Positions 48,261 through 58,277 of a DNA stretch of 58,716 bases are shown here, piece by piece. This stretch comes from Hofstenia miamia (Eukaryota > Xenacoelomorpha > Acoela). Under the pieces are notes generated by a model, which worked only from the letters and a program-made list of their open reading frames with translations, ran no database searches and had not been told where the DNA came from. The DNA lies in assembly GCA_004352715.1 (NCBI GenBank), contig SCFE01000060.1, positions 456,102 to 514,817 of the forward strand. Reading direction: 5' to 3'. Both the position numbers and the translations under genes were made by a program. The first letter of the stretch is position 1; each line of letters begins with the position of its first letter.

Positions 48261-48650
48261 TGTCCAGTTACCTTTGTTCATTGTCACTTACACACTTTTT
48301 TAATAAAAATAATTTATTCGAAAATTGTATTACAATATTTCCTGAAATTTCTGCACAAACTTCTACTTATAAGCACTAAAAGATATGTATGTATAGCGTA
48401 TTAGTAATGCAGTGGTTCTCTCAAGATTTCACATATAATATATATTTTGTTATATTCCTGTTCTCCTATTTATTAATCTTACATTATTTAATCCAAGAAT
48501 CCATTCTCCAAACCAGACTCTCTATATACCTTCTCTAATATCTTTATATTTTTCTGCAACACCTTCTTTGAACTAGAATACAACTTCAGGTTGTCCATTT
48601 GTCCCATATATCTGTCTGCCACATTCATCATCTTCTTCTATACCAATTAA

Positions 48651-49510
48651 GACAAAATTTACTAATTATGATAACGCCAAGAAATTCATTAGATATCGCC
48701 TTAAATCTATTATCGAGTCTAAGGAAAACAATACTTTAAGCAACTAGAAAATTCTAGCCAGAAATTGAATTTTTTGCTTAGAAGTACTGGAAAAACAAGT
48801 GTTGAAATAATTAAGAATTTATTAAAATGCTAAATTCTGAGTTTAATCTTAGATTAATTCAACTCAAATATTTGAACCTAACTGCAAAAAATCTTGATAG
48901 TAACAAACCTTTTTGGATCTAGCCATTTTCCATATTGGGTAATTATACTTTGTCATATCTGACATTATCTTCTTGCAACATTCAATCAATTCATTATCAA
49001 GAATATATCTCCTGCTATTTAAAAAAATCGAATATTTTACCCTTTTTGAAAAAGAGAATCTTTCAACCCAAATAATCACTGACATATGAGGAATGCAAAC
49101 TCTTTTGCTCAAATTTTTTAGAAGTGCTTAGCTAACCAAATTTCAGTTTTCTCAATCAATTTGGACTTAGGTCTAAGCATAGCACAACAGATGCAATGCT
49201 ATCCGTTACTGAAAAAACTAATTGAAATTTCAACAGCTATTGCCTTACTCGAACACAGTAAAAGATTTGATTCTCCCTACCTTAGTTTGTTATTTTTTTA
49301 TAATTTTTTTAATTAATAAATAAAAATTACAGTGAAAACCCCTTCAAAGGAACATTACACCATTTCCCACTAATAAAAAGTTTGATACAAGAAAAAATTT
49401 TATATATACTTTGACAGAGGTAATAAAAATCAAAAAAGTAAATCCTAAATCTAATGAGATGCTCTTCATGTACTTTTCAATTTGATAATATAAAAATCAT
49501 GTCTCATCTT
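48651..49510. other. Intergenic, nothing recognised
   Basis: AT-rich sequence. The 82-codon minus-strand ORF at 48864-49112 has no signal peptide, no CC pattern like its neighbours and no known motif. Confidence 0.5.
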
Positions 49511-49515
49511 CCTAT

Positions 49516-49917
49516 TCATTCTTCATATACATATTCCCGAAACAGTAATCCCTTAATTACTCTGAATATACCAATAAAAATAATAGTAGTTAGAAATCCG
49601 GTGAGAAATGCTCCAAAAAACGACCCTCCAAATGGACTTACAAAAGTTTGCAAAAAGCCTAATTTCTCTGTAGGGGTTTTGCAACATTTGAAACGAACTG
49701 GACAACAAGCTAAGTTTTTCATAACTCCACACCTGCCAGGTGATGTACAAGCTGGGGATTTAGTAGCATTGTAATCGATTTCACTGCAGCAATAGCCCAT
49801 ATTCAGTATATTTCTGCAACATTTTTGCGGGCAAGTTGGATAGCAAAGAAATGATGGTGCAAACGTTTTTGCTTCTACTATGTTAAGTAGAATACGTATA
49901 ATTAACAACATCAACAT
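49516..49917 (-). CDS. Cysteine-rich single-pass membrane protein, paralog 3 (133 aa)
   Basis: An intact single-exon ORF from ATG at 49917. Residues 1-16 are a hydrophobic signal. The 12 cysteines, C25 to C79, follow C-x3-C-x3-CC-x8-CC-x12-C-x5-C-x7-CC-x5-CC with sequon N50 (NAT) in the longest variable loop of the three. SPFGGSFFGAF begins the glycine-zipper helix (G98-x3-G102-x4-G107) and the tail ends YVYEE. It is the most divergent member. A TTTTTTTCAG 29 bp before the ATG could be a splice acceptor for a 5' UTR exon. It lacks the TGTGGGAA block of the other two. Function unknown. Confidence 0.82.
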   Translation of the reverse strand: MLMLLIIRILLNIVEAKTFAPSFLCYPTCPQKCCRNILNMGYCCSEIDYNATKSPACTSPGRCGVMKNLACCPVRFKCCKTPTEKLGFLQTFVSPFGGSFFGAFLTGFLTTIIFIGIFRVIKGLLFREYVYEE

Positions 49918-49929
49918 TTTCTTAGTTAA

Positions 49930-50679
49930 TTCATTACCGCAATTTCTGAAAAAAAGTTATTGAACGATTTATATCCAAATAATTTTATATGCTAACGGTA
50001 TTTTCGGTAAATTTGTTAACCAGAGTGGTTTGAATGATTGCATTTAAATATCTAATTCTATCTAATTTAGCATTCCAATCAATCTAATTGATTTGAAATC
50101 TAGACAAGCCCCAATTGCGTTGAATTTTATTACTGTAATAGCTTTATATCATACGTAGACCACAATCGTTTTCTTTTTTAATTAGTATAATGAAAACAGC
50201 TTTTGCTTAAGATGAATAACGAAGCAGATATTGAATATAAAATTACTGCTATGAATAATAAAATACCAGAAAATGCTCTAAACGTCATGCATTTTTAGTT
50301 GCGATGCAGGTGATGTTATTTTTATGTCCATAGAAATGATTCCCAATTTTGACAAAAGTATTGAGAAACGATTTTCTAAGGAATATTTTTGCAATGATGA
50401 ATGCTACAGCTTTGAATCTTAGCTCCAAATCAATAAATCTCAATAAATCTCATTAAATTAATGAAAATAATATGAAACCAAATACAAGTAATTTAATTGG
50501 ATTTTAACTAGGTTAGTTAATTTTTTTAACAATTGAATTTTTGTTTAACTATTTATCAGATTCAGTTCAATGTACATGTCAACGATTACTTGGTTCTGCT
50601 GGTCATTGTTAAGAAGCCGCGTAAATCCTGGTGTATATACTGACTCTAGAATTTTGTTTAAATATTGGGGTCTAATGAT
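49930..50679. other. Intergenic, nothing recognised
   Basis: AT-rich upstream region of paralog 3. No core promoter element can be assigned with confidence. Confidence 0.45.
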
Positions 50680-50843
50680 TACTGTAACTTCGAGGAATGC
50701 GCAAACGATGAATATAATTTATTCAACAATATATACTAGGAAATGTCCAGCACTTGTTTGCTTAATGAGTGGAAAACGTACGTACGCAAGGATAAAATTG
50801 GTGGAATGTGGCGGATGCGGCTTATACGCGAGGATTTACGGTA
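50680..50843. mobile_element. Palindromic TACCGTA MITE, copy 3 (164 bp)
   Basis: The left end TACTGTAACTTCGAGGAATG and the right end (reverse complement TACCGTAAATCCTCGCGTAT, then AAGCCGCA) are inverted repeats. They relate it to the copies at 20392 and 27900. The 103-codon ORF over it is incidental. Confidence 0.7.
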
Positions 50844-52133
50844 CTTTTAAAATTCTTGTCTGTTTTTGCAAGGTTATCTGACAATAATATTTGAAAGAGA
50901 AAATGCCTATTCCATTGCTTAACTGAATTTGCCAATAAATATTAGTGCAGAAATTTCGATTAAATTAAATGTTAACTATTAATTAATTTTAATTTATTTA
51001 GAGTTTATTATTGAAAATATATTAATCGTTATTTCCCGGAATTTTAACATGTTTTAATAGCTATTATTTCTGAAACCTCTGATTGCATTTATCTCAAAAT
51101 TTGTGAATATAGTAAACTTTTTACATTAAATTTGAAATTCCATTATTTTGCATACTATAAGTATTTGAGATGATTTCTAGAATTGACATTCACAAGGACA
51201 TATGGGCTGCAAAATTGAGATGAAGTTTGAATTCTCCATTCCCCTGGTGGTAAATATCAAACTCGCAACTTTAATACTTGCAAAATTAATCTGAAGAATG
51301 GTTTCTCAGTTATTTTTCCAGCATTGATGCATTAAATTTCGTCAATATTTCGATATGCGCATTACAATCGAATGTTTACCATTGTTTACACAGCAAATTT
51401 TATTAAAATTTTATTAACTTTAAATTCCGTATTATACTATAAAATATTCCTGAAAATTCTATTACGGGTTAGTTTTAAATCTTAAAAAGGCCAAATCATA
51501 GTACACTAAATTTTGTCATACGGTTAAACCTCGAAGTAGAAAAAGCTTGAAAAAGCATTGAAATAGTTAAATTATGTTTGCATCAGGGTTTTCTGAAGAG
51601 TTATTTCAGATCTTGCATTTAATCTAAATCTTTCATGTGAGAAATTTTTCATATTCACTCCATTTTATTCTTATTTCAGAACTTGTACATTAAAATTCGT
51701 AATTAACTTAGTATTAAAGAGCTTAAATTTATTAAAAAAATAATTCAAATTTAAGGTGACGATACCTTCAAAATAAGGACAGAAGATGAATTTCAATCTT
51801 ACTATTTTAGGTTTTGAAATATGCCGCATGATATAACTTCAATCAGATTCATTCCGCCAATATTTTTATGTTCCCACGATTTTGCATTTACCTTTTATGT
51901 ATCATTATATCGGAAACGAAGGGGAATATCGAATTGAATTTACCGTCTGTTTGATAGCTTTTGCTTTAACTCATGCGAATAAAAGATTATAATTAGAACT
52001 TTATGAATACGAAAAACTTTATATACAGCAACTCAGAAATATTAAATGTGCAGTACTGGTACACTATTTATTTTTAGCACCTATTTAATAGAAATGTTGG
52101 TTCAGAATGTAATAAATTTTTCTTAAATTGAAT
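50844..52133. other. Intergenic, nothing recognised
   Basis: AT-rich sequence with no ORF, repeat or motif I can support. Confidence 0.55.
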
Positions 52134-52572
52134 CATTAATAACAAATAATTGCTGTATCTTTGGACGTGAACTTCCGAAGTCAAATTTTCCACAACAATT
52201 ATATAGCAATTCTATGCCGAAATATATAAATGTATCCAGGGAAATCGAGGAGTTTTAAACCTAAATTTTGTAACTAGGTATGTGAACATTTTTCCAAAAG
52301 ATTAGAAAATGAGGTTAAGCTCGATTTTTTCAAAAGATATATAAATCTATTTTTTATTAAGGTATTCATAAAGTTTCTTGCATTCATTTATATTAGGTCC
52401 TTTAATATAAAGAATTCATTGAGCTGCTCACAAATTTGCTTAGTAATTAAAAGGAATAACATCGCAACTTGCTTCACTCCTTAAATTTTTTTCATTAATA
52501 GTAAATAGCAAATGGCCTAGTATAATACCTTGGAGTACGTCTCCCAAAACAGCTTCCAGTTTATTCACCCCT
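52134..52572. repeat. 439-bp segment repeated at 58278-58716
   Basis: Near-identical in direct orientation at an offset of 6144, with about ten differences. It overlaps an RT relic. The second copy begins exactly at the edge of the 1,000-N gap and runs to the window end, so the true repeat may be longer. Confidence 0.9.
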
Positions 52573-52751
52573 AGTAAACGCCTAGTAATAATTTTGGAAT
52601 TTAGAATAAAATAATTTATAGAAACAATAAAGGGCTTTGATATATGTACATCTAGGCAGGCATTCGCAATGTAAATATCAAAATCAAGGCGATTTTTTTC
52701 AATTTCAAATGGCATGCAGCGTTTCTTCAGTAGTACAACGGTTTTGGCCAA
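52440..52751 (-). pseudogene. Non-LTR RT relic (LINE D)
   Basis: Minus-strand ORF with FEIEKNRLDFDIYI and LEAVLGDVLQGIILGHLLFTINE. The latter is a degraded GVPQGSxLGPLLFxIYIN, the RT motif B region. The flanking frames downstream are full of stops. Confidence 0.55.
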
Positions 52752-53575
52752 TGCTCAGACATTGAGTATAAAAATTTAAATTGGTATGATAATTTTGGAG
52801 AATTATTTGGGCTTTATTTTTGAAAATACTAGGAATCTGCACGTGCTATGCAAATGGATTTCAATGGGCTGTATATTTAATAAATGAATAAACATTAAAT
52901 AAACCATATGTTGTGTTTTAAATATTTTAGGAACGAAATAAGTAATAAATGGGATCGTCATACATTGGTAAAATTATTTTTATTCTTAATTTTAGTATGT
53001 GACCCTCCTTAAATTAACCATTTAATATTATAAGCACATTCAAAGCATTGTAACACTTAATGCAAAAGAGTGTATAGAATCACAACGAAATCATTATTGT
53101 AGGTGTATAGATAATTGGGATAATAGGTTTATTAAATAAAAGATTTTACCTTGATCTGCCAGAAATTCCTAAAGTTTTTTATGGTTTCTTAAAACAATAA
53201 ACACTTATAACTCACGAACTCATGAAGCATCTCAATGGGTTTGCGTAGGTTACCTACGTATGAAGAAACAGCTAAGATAAGTTGTTTAACCCATGAGCTT
53301 TTTCCCTCTTAATTACCTGGTCATTACGAATTTTTTTAAATTTTAAATTGAAATTTTCATTGAAATATAGTGAATCTTATTAAGTGCTTAGCAAAAAATT
53401 TCAACAGTAGTACGAGCATGTTTCTATCACAGGATTTTCAAATTTCATAATAGTGTTGGAAAGAATTGCTTGAAAATCTGGGAAAAGTTTGTTCTTTATA
53501 ATGACCAGGCACTAAGTGTTCAGCAATTGAAAAAGTCACTTTCCTAAACTCATCATACAGTGATTTGAGCAATAA

Positions 53576-54012
53576 TGTAGACTCACTGGGTTGAATCTAG
53601 ACAGAACCTTCCAGGGGGCTTAGTGTCAAAGCAGAAAGTCGCTGAGGTGAACGTATACTAGAGCAACAATGATTCTAGCAAACAAGAGAACATGGTTAAA
53701 CTATTTCTCTATTTACAGATGCTTGGGTGTCTTATATACAATGCGTATTTACAATATGTACAAACATGAAAACAACTAGTCANACTTAGTGTCAAAGCAG
53801 AAGGTGGTTGAGGTGAACGTATACTAGAGCAACAATGATTCTAGCAAACAAGAGAACATGGTTAAACTATTTCTCTATTTACAGATGCTTGGGTGTCTTA
53901 TATACAATGCGTATTTACAATATGTACAAACATGAAAACAACTAGTCACTAGTCAACACGAAAAGCGCGTGAGCTGGCCGATAAATAACAACAACTACCG
54001 ACTGATGTTACA
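53576..54012 (-). mobile_element. Solo LTR with 4-bp TSD
   Basis: The segment begins TGTAG and ends GTTACA (minus strand TGTAACATCAG ... CTACA) and is flanked on both sides by ATAA (53572-53575 and 54013-54016). On the minus strand a TATATAAG box precedes a plausible R region (AAGACACCC). TG...CA ends, a 4-bp target duplication and an internal promoter fit a Ty3/gypsy-type LTR. No internal coding region adjoins it. A 165-bp assembly duplicate lies inside, so the real LTR is about 270 bp. Confidence 0.65.
53618..53948. repeat. About 165-bp direct duplication around a single N (53783)
   Basis: 53618-53782 and 53784-53948 match at offset 166 with a few substitutions (AAGTCGCT versus AGGTGGTT). 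It is the same single-N signature as elsewhere. Confidence 0.9.
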
Positions 54013-54016
54013 ATAA

Positions 54017-55020
54017 GAGCTTTAGTAATTTCTCAAATTGTTGAAAAGCCAAAATCAAATTGCGCCAGTTCCAAAAATGATTATTGTTTTGGTACTTTAG
54101 CGCATTTGTAATTTAAACCTCTGGCAATAACATGAGTGTAAGATCAAGGTTAAAGTTAACTAATATTTTATTAAGAACTGTTATGTTATAATGATGCATA
54201 TATATAGATAAAATGTACAATCAATAACAGGTACGTTTGACAAGCTGACCAATCTCATGAACTCCCTGAAAAAAGTTTAATAAAGCCACTTTGAAAATTA
54301 ATGCAAATCGTTCCTCATTCTTATCCTCGCTGCACTTCTGATTGCATGCGAAAGCAGCACTCAAAATGAAGCTATACACAGAAATGGACATGCGGCGAAA
54401 ACAGTGGGCGAAACACGGCCCAGCAAACGAAACCTTAGATTCAGTTCATTTAAATTTATTTGACATATCTTAGACCCATTTTATGATCCTGAAATTTTTT
54501 TAAAAAATTTTTCTGTTTAATAGGAAAAGTGGGTATGTTAGAAATTTATTGCTATTAATCTTAATAATGTTAGCAGATATCAGACATTATGTCATAGCAA
54601 GATCTACACACTGAATTAAAAAATTTATTTGAATTTTAGAAGAGTGCATGATACTAATGCAAAATTTTAAGTTGTAAATATTGTTTTTAAAGAAATGGTT
54701 GATAAATTATACGGCATTCACTGCCTTCGGATTGATTTATGTGCATTGTATTTTTAAACTTCGGTCTATTTTTCGGCCCTAGCCCTGTAAAAGCCCGGCC
54801 CACATCCAGCCTTGCAAATTTTCGTCTTTGGCTATATACGAAAACTATGAATTTTTGGGTATGTTGAGTATTTCGCCATAATCTTTTATCATGTATCGTC
54901 AAATATATACACTTCCTTTTTTTCATGTATGCATGGTGACTTGTATTTTAAGATTATAATCAATTCCTGCGATATTTCCGCAATTTCTAGTAATAGATGC
55001 TAAGTTTCAAAATGCTATCA
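54017..55020. other. Intergenic, nothing recognised
   Basis: AT-rich sequence with two moderately GC-richer patches (54300-54430 and 54720-54830). Neither has a recognisable frame. Confidence 0.5.
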
Positions 55021-55026
55021 TTTAAT
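55021..55026 (-). terminator. Possible polyadenylation signal ATTAAA
   Basis: ATTAAA on the minus strand about 55 bp past the stop codon of the secreted-protein gene. Confidence 0.3.
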
Positions 55027-55079
55027 TACAATAGTAAAGAAAATCATAAATATGCACAAGTTTTTGATTTAAGAATACC

Positions 55080-55652
55080 TTAGTTACATGAAATATTGAA
55101 TAACTTAGCAAACTGTTCACCACTTGGCAAAGACTTGAACTTTTCGCCAGCTAAAACGAATTCTGCATTATGTGCAGAGCATGGAAGCTGTTGAGAAGGA
55201 GTTCCATACCCTATCTGCGTAATGTAGTTATAACCGTTTGTGTATTGGCACAGTGCAGATGCTGGTGCACCCTGCGGACATTTTAGAAGTTTATCTAGAT
55301 ATTCGCACGCTTTATATCCTTTATTGTAGCCATTTATAACATATTGATGCCACTGTAATTTGCAGCAAGTATAATTAGTGGTGTTAGAGTCATCAACCCA
55401 TACGCCCTTTTCAACGTATTTTTTCTCAATAATCAGGGTATATTTTAAGTCTTCAAGCTGGTCTGATAAGCTAGTATTAAGTGGATTATTGGGTCCTTCG
55501 ATTGTTAGTCCAAAATGGCTGACTTTGAACCCTCTTTGAGCCAGTACCGTTGGTAATCCAGCAATAATTTCATCATTGTCAGCAATGGAATATGTCCATA
55601 AATTACAATAGCTTCCTCCTACTAAGAGAAATATGATTGCGAAAGTGAGCAT
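55080..55652 (-). CDS. Secreted cysteine-containing protein of unknown family (190 aa)
   Basis: An intact single-exon ORF from ATG at 55652 to a TAA. Residues 1-16 (LTFAIIFLLVGGSYC) are a good signal peptide with probable cleavage near residue 16, and no second hydrophobic helix is seen, so it is probably secreted. The mature part has seven cysteines (96, 97, 116, 125, 135, 158, 189) and four N-glycosylation sequons (N59, N90, N93, N186). Segment 96-160 (CCKLQWHQYVINGYNKGYKAC to PCSAHNAEF) is the densest. It bears no CC spacing like the three membrane paralogs upstream. I do not recognise the family. Additional exons cannot be excluded, but the ORF has its own start and stop. Confidence 0.68.
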   Translation of the reverse strand: MLTFAIIFLLVGGSYCNLWTYSIADNDEIIAGLPTVLAQRGFKVSHFGLTIEGPNNPLNTSLSDQLEDLKYTLIIEKKYVEKGVWVDDSNTTNYTCCKLQWHQYVINGYNKGYKACEYLDKLLKCPQGAPASALCQYTNGYNYITQIGYGTPSQQLPCSAHNAEFVLAGEKFKSLPSGEQFAKLFNISCN

Positions 55653-55790
55653 TTCTGCTATATTAACAGTGCAAATATCGAAGAAGATTATAGTTCAGAT
55701 AAAATATGTTTACTGACCAACATTCAATTGACAGATTTTATTCGCTACACTCCATTGATAAAATGTAATTTGTATGATGAACGACTGACA

Positions 55791-55796
55791 TTTATA
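55791..55796 (-). promoter_or_regulatory. Possible TATA box of the secreted-protein gene
   Basis: GTATAAATG on the minus strand about 140 bp before the ATG would place a start site near 55765, leaving a roughly 110-nt leader. In such AT-rich DNA this is weak evidence. Confidence 0.25.
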
Positions 55797-55799
55797 CGC

Positions 55800-57277
55800 T
55801 TAAACCTTGATTTTTTATCGAATAGCAGTTCAAAATAATAGGAGCATAAGCAAATATTCTACAGGTATCTGTCGTCACAAGTCTAACCAAAATTGCAGCT
55901 TAACAAGTTTTGGAACAAGGTAAGTTCAAGAACTAAGGTTTTACTGTACTTTAATTCTTCTTCAAAAGTTTCTAACATCCAATCCATACATAGATTAGTT
56001 CTGCAATCATAACTAATTCTTCTAATCACTATAAGAGATTACTAAATAATCGGATCCGAAATATTTTTAATTTTACGTTTACCATAAAGAAACTTAAATA
56101 TCGATTTTATTCTAAAGGGTCACATAAAAGAGGACTATTAAAACATCTTAATTTAAAATTCTTCAATTTTTTTGATATCAATATATTTTTAGTACAATAC
56201 CATACACGCAATAAACGGAAAAATTGTTGATAAAGAAAGCTTTCTTGATAACCACCAAAAGGCGATTAGTTTTCTTAACTGAAAATTTATATTACAAGAA
56301 AGATTCTTCGAATAAATTTGGTCAAGCTTGTAAATATCAATTTGCAAGAATTACTCTTTTATTAGATTGCATGTAGTACATGCATTAATATATTAAATTA
56401 CTGTGTTCCAAATTCTTTCACCAATAAAAATTTTTATTTAGTTTATTTCTCATAAAATATACTTTTGCCTGTGTACATCCTGAATAAGCTTAAATGAATA
56501 TACAGCCATAGAAGCTATTTAGCTTTAGCTAAATTTGCTATTTGTCAGTAATTGACATCCATGTTTTAAAAAAATCTCTCACAAATATGCATGGAACAAA
56601 GAAGGAAAAAGCTGATAAACGGGTGTACTCTTCATAGCCTTTTTTACTTCTATTTACGTGTAGTCTATGAATAATCTATTAAGGTTACTCTAAGACTCTA
56701 TCAACTTTTCAAAATGTGAAAATCTAAGAACTATAGGCTTTGTAGTATGCAAATAATTTGATTAACCNATCAATTCACGTTTGCACAATTACTTAGTCTT
56801 GATTTTGCCAAAAAAATGTGTAGTTATTTATATTGGACAAAATTATTACAACGTTATTGGGATTCTAAAAGATTTTAATTTGCAAAACTCAATTCATACT
56901 ATTCAATTTTATAATGGCCAACCCTGGGCAATAGTGTCATACTCAAAATCTACTTCTCTCAGTCCAGTATCTTAATGATATGTATTCAAGAGAAAACCCT
57001 TGCATCATTTGTTGCCTTACAGATATATGTGAAAGCTCTCTCCAATATTTACAAGATTCAAGACATTTCTCCAGTTTTCTGGCTTTTGCTGAGGTAGTGT
57101 GCATTACAAGTTGATGCAATTAACCGCTTTAGATGAAGGCTTAGCCTGTTAGATAGGCTGTGGATCAGGGTTTGTTATATCCCTTGCGATAGATTTTGAC
57201 AGTTTAATCTAATGGAGATCAGCTCAAGTTTAAACCATTTTGGCAATGAGAGAAAATTCTAAACTTTTGCAAGTCAG
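55800..57277. other. Intergenic, nothing recognised
   Basis: AT-rich sequence. A single N at 56768 has no obvious flanking duplicate, unlike the other four single Ns. Confidence 0.5.
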
Positions 57278-58277
57278 NNNNNNNNNNNNNNNNNNNNNNN
57301 NNNNNNNNNNNNNNNNNNNNNNNNNNNNNNNNNNNNNNNNNNNNNNNNNNNNNNNNNNNNNNNNNNNNNNNNNNNNNNNNNNNNNNNNNNNNNNNNNNNN
57401 NNNNNNNNNNNNNNNNNNNNNNNNNNNNNNNNNNNNNNNNNNNNNNNNNNNNNNNNNNNNNNNNNNNNNNNNNNNNNNNNNNNNNNNNNNNNNNNNNNNN
57501 NNNNNNNNNNNNNNNNNNNNNNNNNNNNNNNNNNNNNNNNNNNNNNNNNNNNNNNNNNNNNNNNNNNNNNNNNNNNNNNNNNNNNNNNNNNNNNNNNNNN
57601 NNNNNNNNNNNNNNNNNNNNNNNNNNNNNNNNNNNNNNNNNNNNNNNNNNNNNNNNNNNNNNNNNNNNNNNNNNNNNNNNNNNNNNNNNNNNNNNNNNNN
57701 NNNNNNNNNNNNNNNNNNNNNNNNNNNNNNNNNNNNNNNNNNNNNNNNNNNNNNNNNNNNNNNNNNNNNNNNNNNNNNNNNNNNNNNNNNNNNNNNNNNN
57801 NNNNNNNNNNNNNNNNNNNNNNNNNNNNNNNNNNNNNNNNNNNNNNNNNNNNNNNNNNNNNNNNNNNNNNNNNNNNNNNNNNNNNNNNNNNNNNNNNNNN
57901 NNNNNNNNNNNNNNNNNNNNNNNNNNNNNNNNNNNNNNNNNNNNNNNNNNNNNNNNNNNNNNNNNNNNNNNNNNNNNNNNNNNNNNNNNNNNNNNNNNNN
58001 NNNNNNNNNNNNNNNNNNNNNNNNNNNNNNNNNNNNNNNNNNNNNNNNNNNNNNNNNNNNNNNNNNNNNNNNNNNNNNNNNNNNNNNNNNNNNNNNNNNN
58101 NNNNNNNNNNNNNNNNNNNNNNNNNNNNNNNNNNNNNNNNNNNNNNNNNNNNNNNNNNNNNNNNNNNNNNNNNNNNNNNNNNNNNNNNNNNNNNNNNNNN
58201 NNNNNNNNNNNNNNNNNNNNNNNNNNNNNNNNNNNNNNNNNNNNNNNNNNNNNNNNNNNNNNNNNNNNNNNNNNNNN
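57278..58277. other. 1,000-N scaffold gap
   Basis: Exactly 1,000 N, a round placeholder size. The sequence on its right is a copy of 52134-52572. Confidence 0.98.

Noticed and set aside
35097-49917. Assignment of the cysteine-rich paralogs to Shisa or WAP families
   Set aside because: RYCC and CC pairs are reminiscent, but the spacing and order of the 12 cysteines do not follow either family's pattern.
50570-50881. 103-codon plus-strand ORF
   Set aside because: It overlaps a palindromic MITE and has no protein-like features.
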